Below the pieces are notes generated by a model. That model saw only the letters and a list, made by a program, of their open reading frames with translations, was not told the origin of the DNA and ran no database searches. From a bacterium (GTDB taxonomy: Bacteria > Planctomycetota > JACOTG01 > JAUIME01), in assembly GCA_030433195.1 (NCBI GenBank), contig JAUIME010000313.1, positions 1 to 6,468 of the forward strand: a stretch of 6,468 bases of DNA, written 5' to 3'. Position numbers and translations under genes: made by a program. Below are positions 6,259 to 6,468 of the stretch, piece by piece (positions within the stretch are counted from its first letter, which is position 1; each line of letters begins with the position of its first letter).

Positions 6259-6468
6259 ATGAGCTCATCGGCACCGATTCGACGACTCCTCGCGGCTCTC
6301 GGGGCGATCTTGTGGTTCGCTGTCGCCGCGGCCGCGCAGGTCGGGCCACCGACCGCCCCGCCGCAGAACCCGATCACGCCCGAGAAGGCGCTACTCGGCA
6401 AGATCCTCTTCTGGGACGAGCAGCTCTCGAGCGACAACACGATGGCCTGCGGCACGTGCCATCAGCCG
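6259..6468 (+). CDS. Exported c-type cytochrome, probably di-haem cytochrome c peroxidase/MauG family (5' part only)
   Basis: The first 70 codons lie in the window; the frame is open at the right edge. The start is set by AAGGAAGG about 8 nt before ATG and by a good signal peptide directly after it: R8-R9, a hydrophobic core at 10-22, and AAAA before Q27 with likely cleavage after A26. The mature start is Pro-rich, then LGKILFWDEQLSSDNTMAC leads into CGTCH (64-68), a haem c attachment motif. The order LGxxLFxDxxLSxDxTxxCxxCH is that of the first haem site of di-haem peroxidase/MauG-like proteins, which reduce peroxide or oxidise partners outside the cytoplasmic membrane. A second haem motif, needed to confirm this, would lie beyond the window. 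The gene is transcribed away from the sigma-kinase cluster across a 177-base gap. Alternative: another exported monohaem or multihaem cytochrome c. Confidence 0.82.
   Translation, partial: MSSSAPIRRLLAALGAILWFAVAAAAQVGPPTAPPQNPITPEKALLGKILFWDEQLSSDNTMACGTCHQP

Overview
The window reads as GC-rich chromosomal DNA of a planctomycete (phylum Planctomycetota). The grounds are a sigma factor of the type seen as Planctomycetaceae-specific, whose gene overlaps that of a large membrane Ser/Thr kinase with a TPR-like tail, together with an anti-sigma-like protein carrying FecR-like and carboxypeptidase-regulatory-like domains. No RNA gene, mobile element or CRISPR array was seen. The genus cannot be fixed from the sequence alone.

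Layout. Four genes lie head to tail on the minus strand. In transcription order they are: a 215-residue sigma factor (6081 to 5434); a 1047-residue receptor-like Ser/Thr kinase (5437 to 2294); a 180-residue ECF sigma factor (2235 to 1693); and a membrane anti-sigma-like protein (from 1696, running off the left edge after 565 residues). Genes 1/2 and genes 3/4 each overlap by four bases (ATGA), which suggests translational coupling within each pair. Only 58 bases separate the pairs, so all four may be one transcription unit. A weak ECF-type promoter candidate in that gap could serve the second pair separately. A 177-base divergent intergenic region (6082-6258) separates this cluster from a plus-strand gene that begins at 6259 and runs off the right edge. 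That gene encodes an exported c-type cytochrome of the di-haem cytochrome c peroxidase/MauG type.

How the parts may work together (inference). The first pair couples a planctomycete sigma factor to a kinase with a cytoplasmic catalytic domain, one membrane span and a very long, probably extracytoplasmic, repeat array. The second pair is a sigma factor with a zinc-binding (ZAS) anti-sigma-like partner, whose exterior part is much larger than usual. Two membrane-spanning sensors and two sigma factors in one cluster suggest a two-input transcriptional switch. The divergent exported cytochrome could be a target, but nothing in the sequence proves that.

Coding fills the window except for the 58-base gap and the 177-base divergent region. 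Several very long open frames on the plus strand opposite these genes are judged to be antisense shadows.
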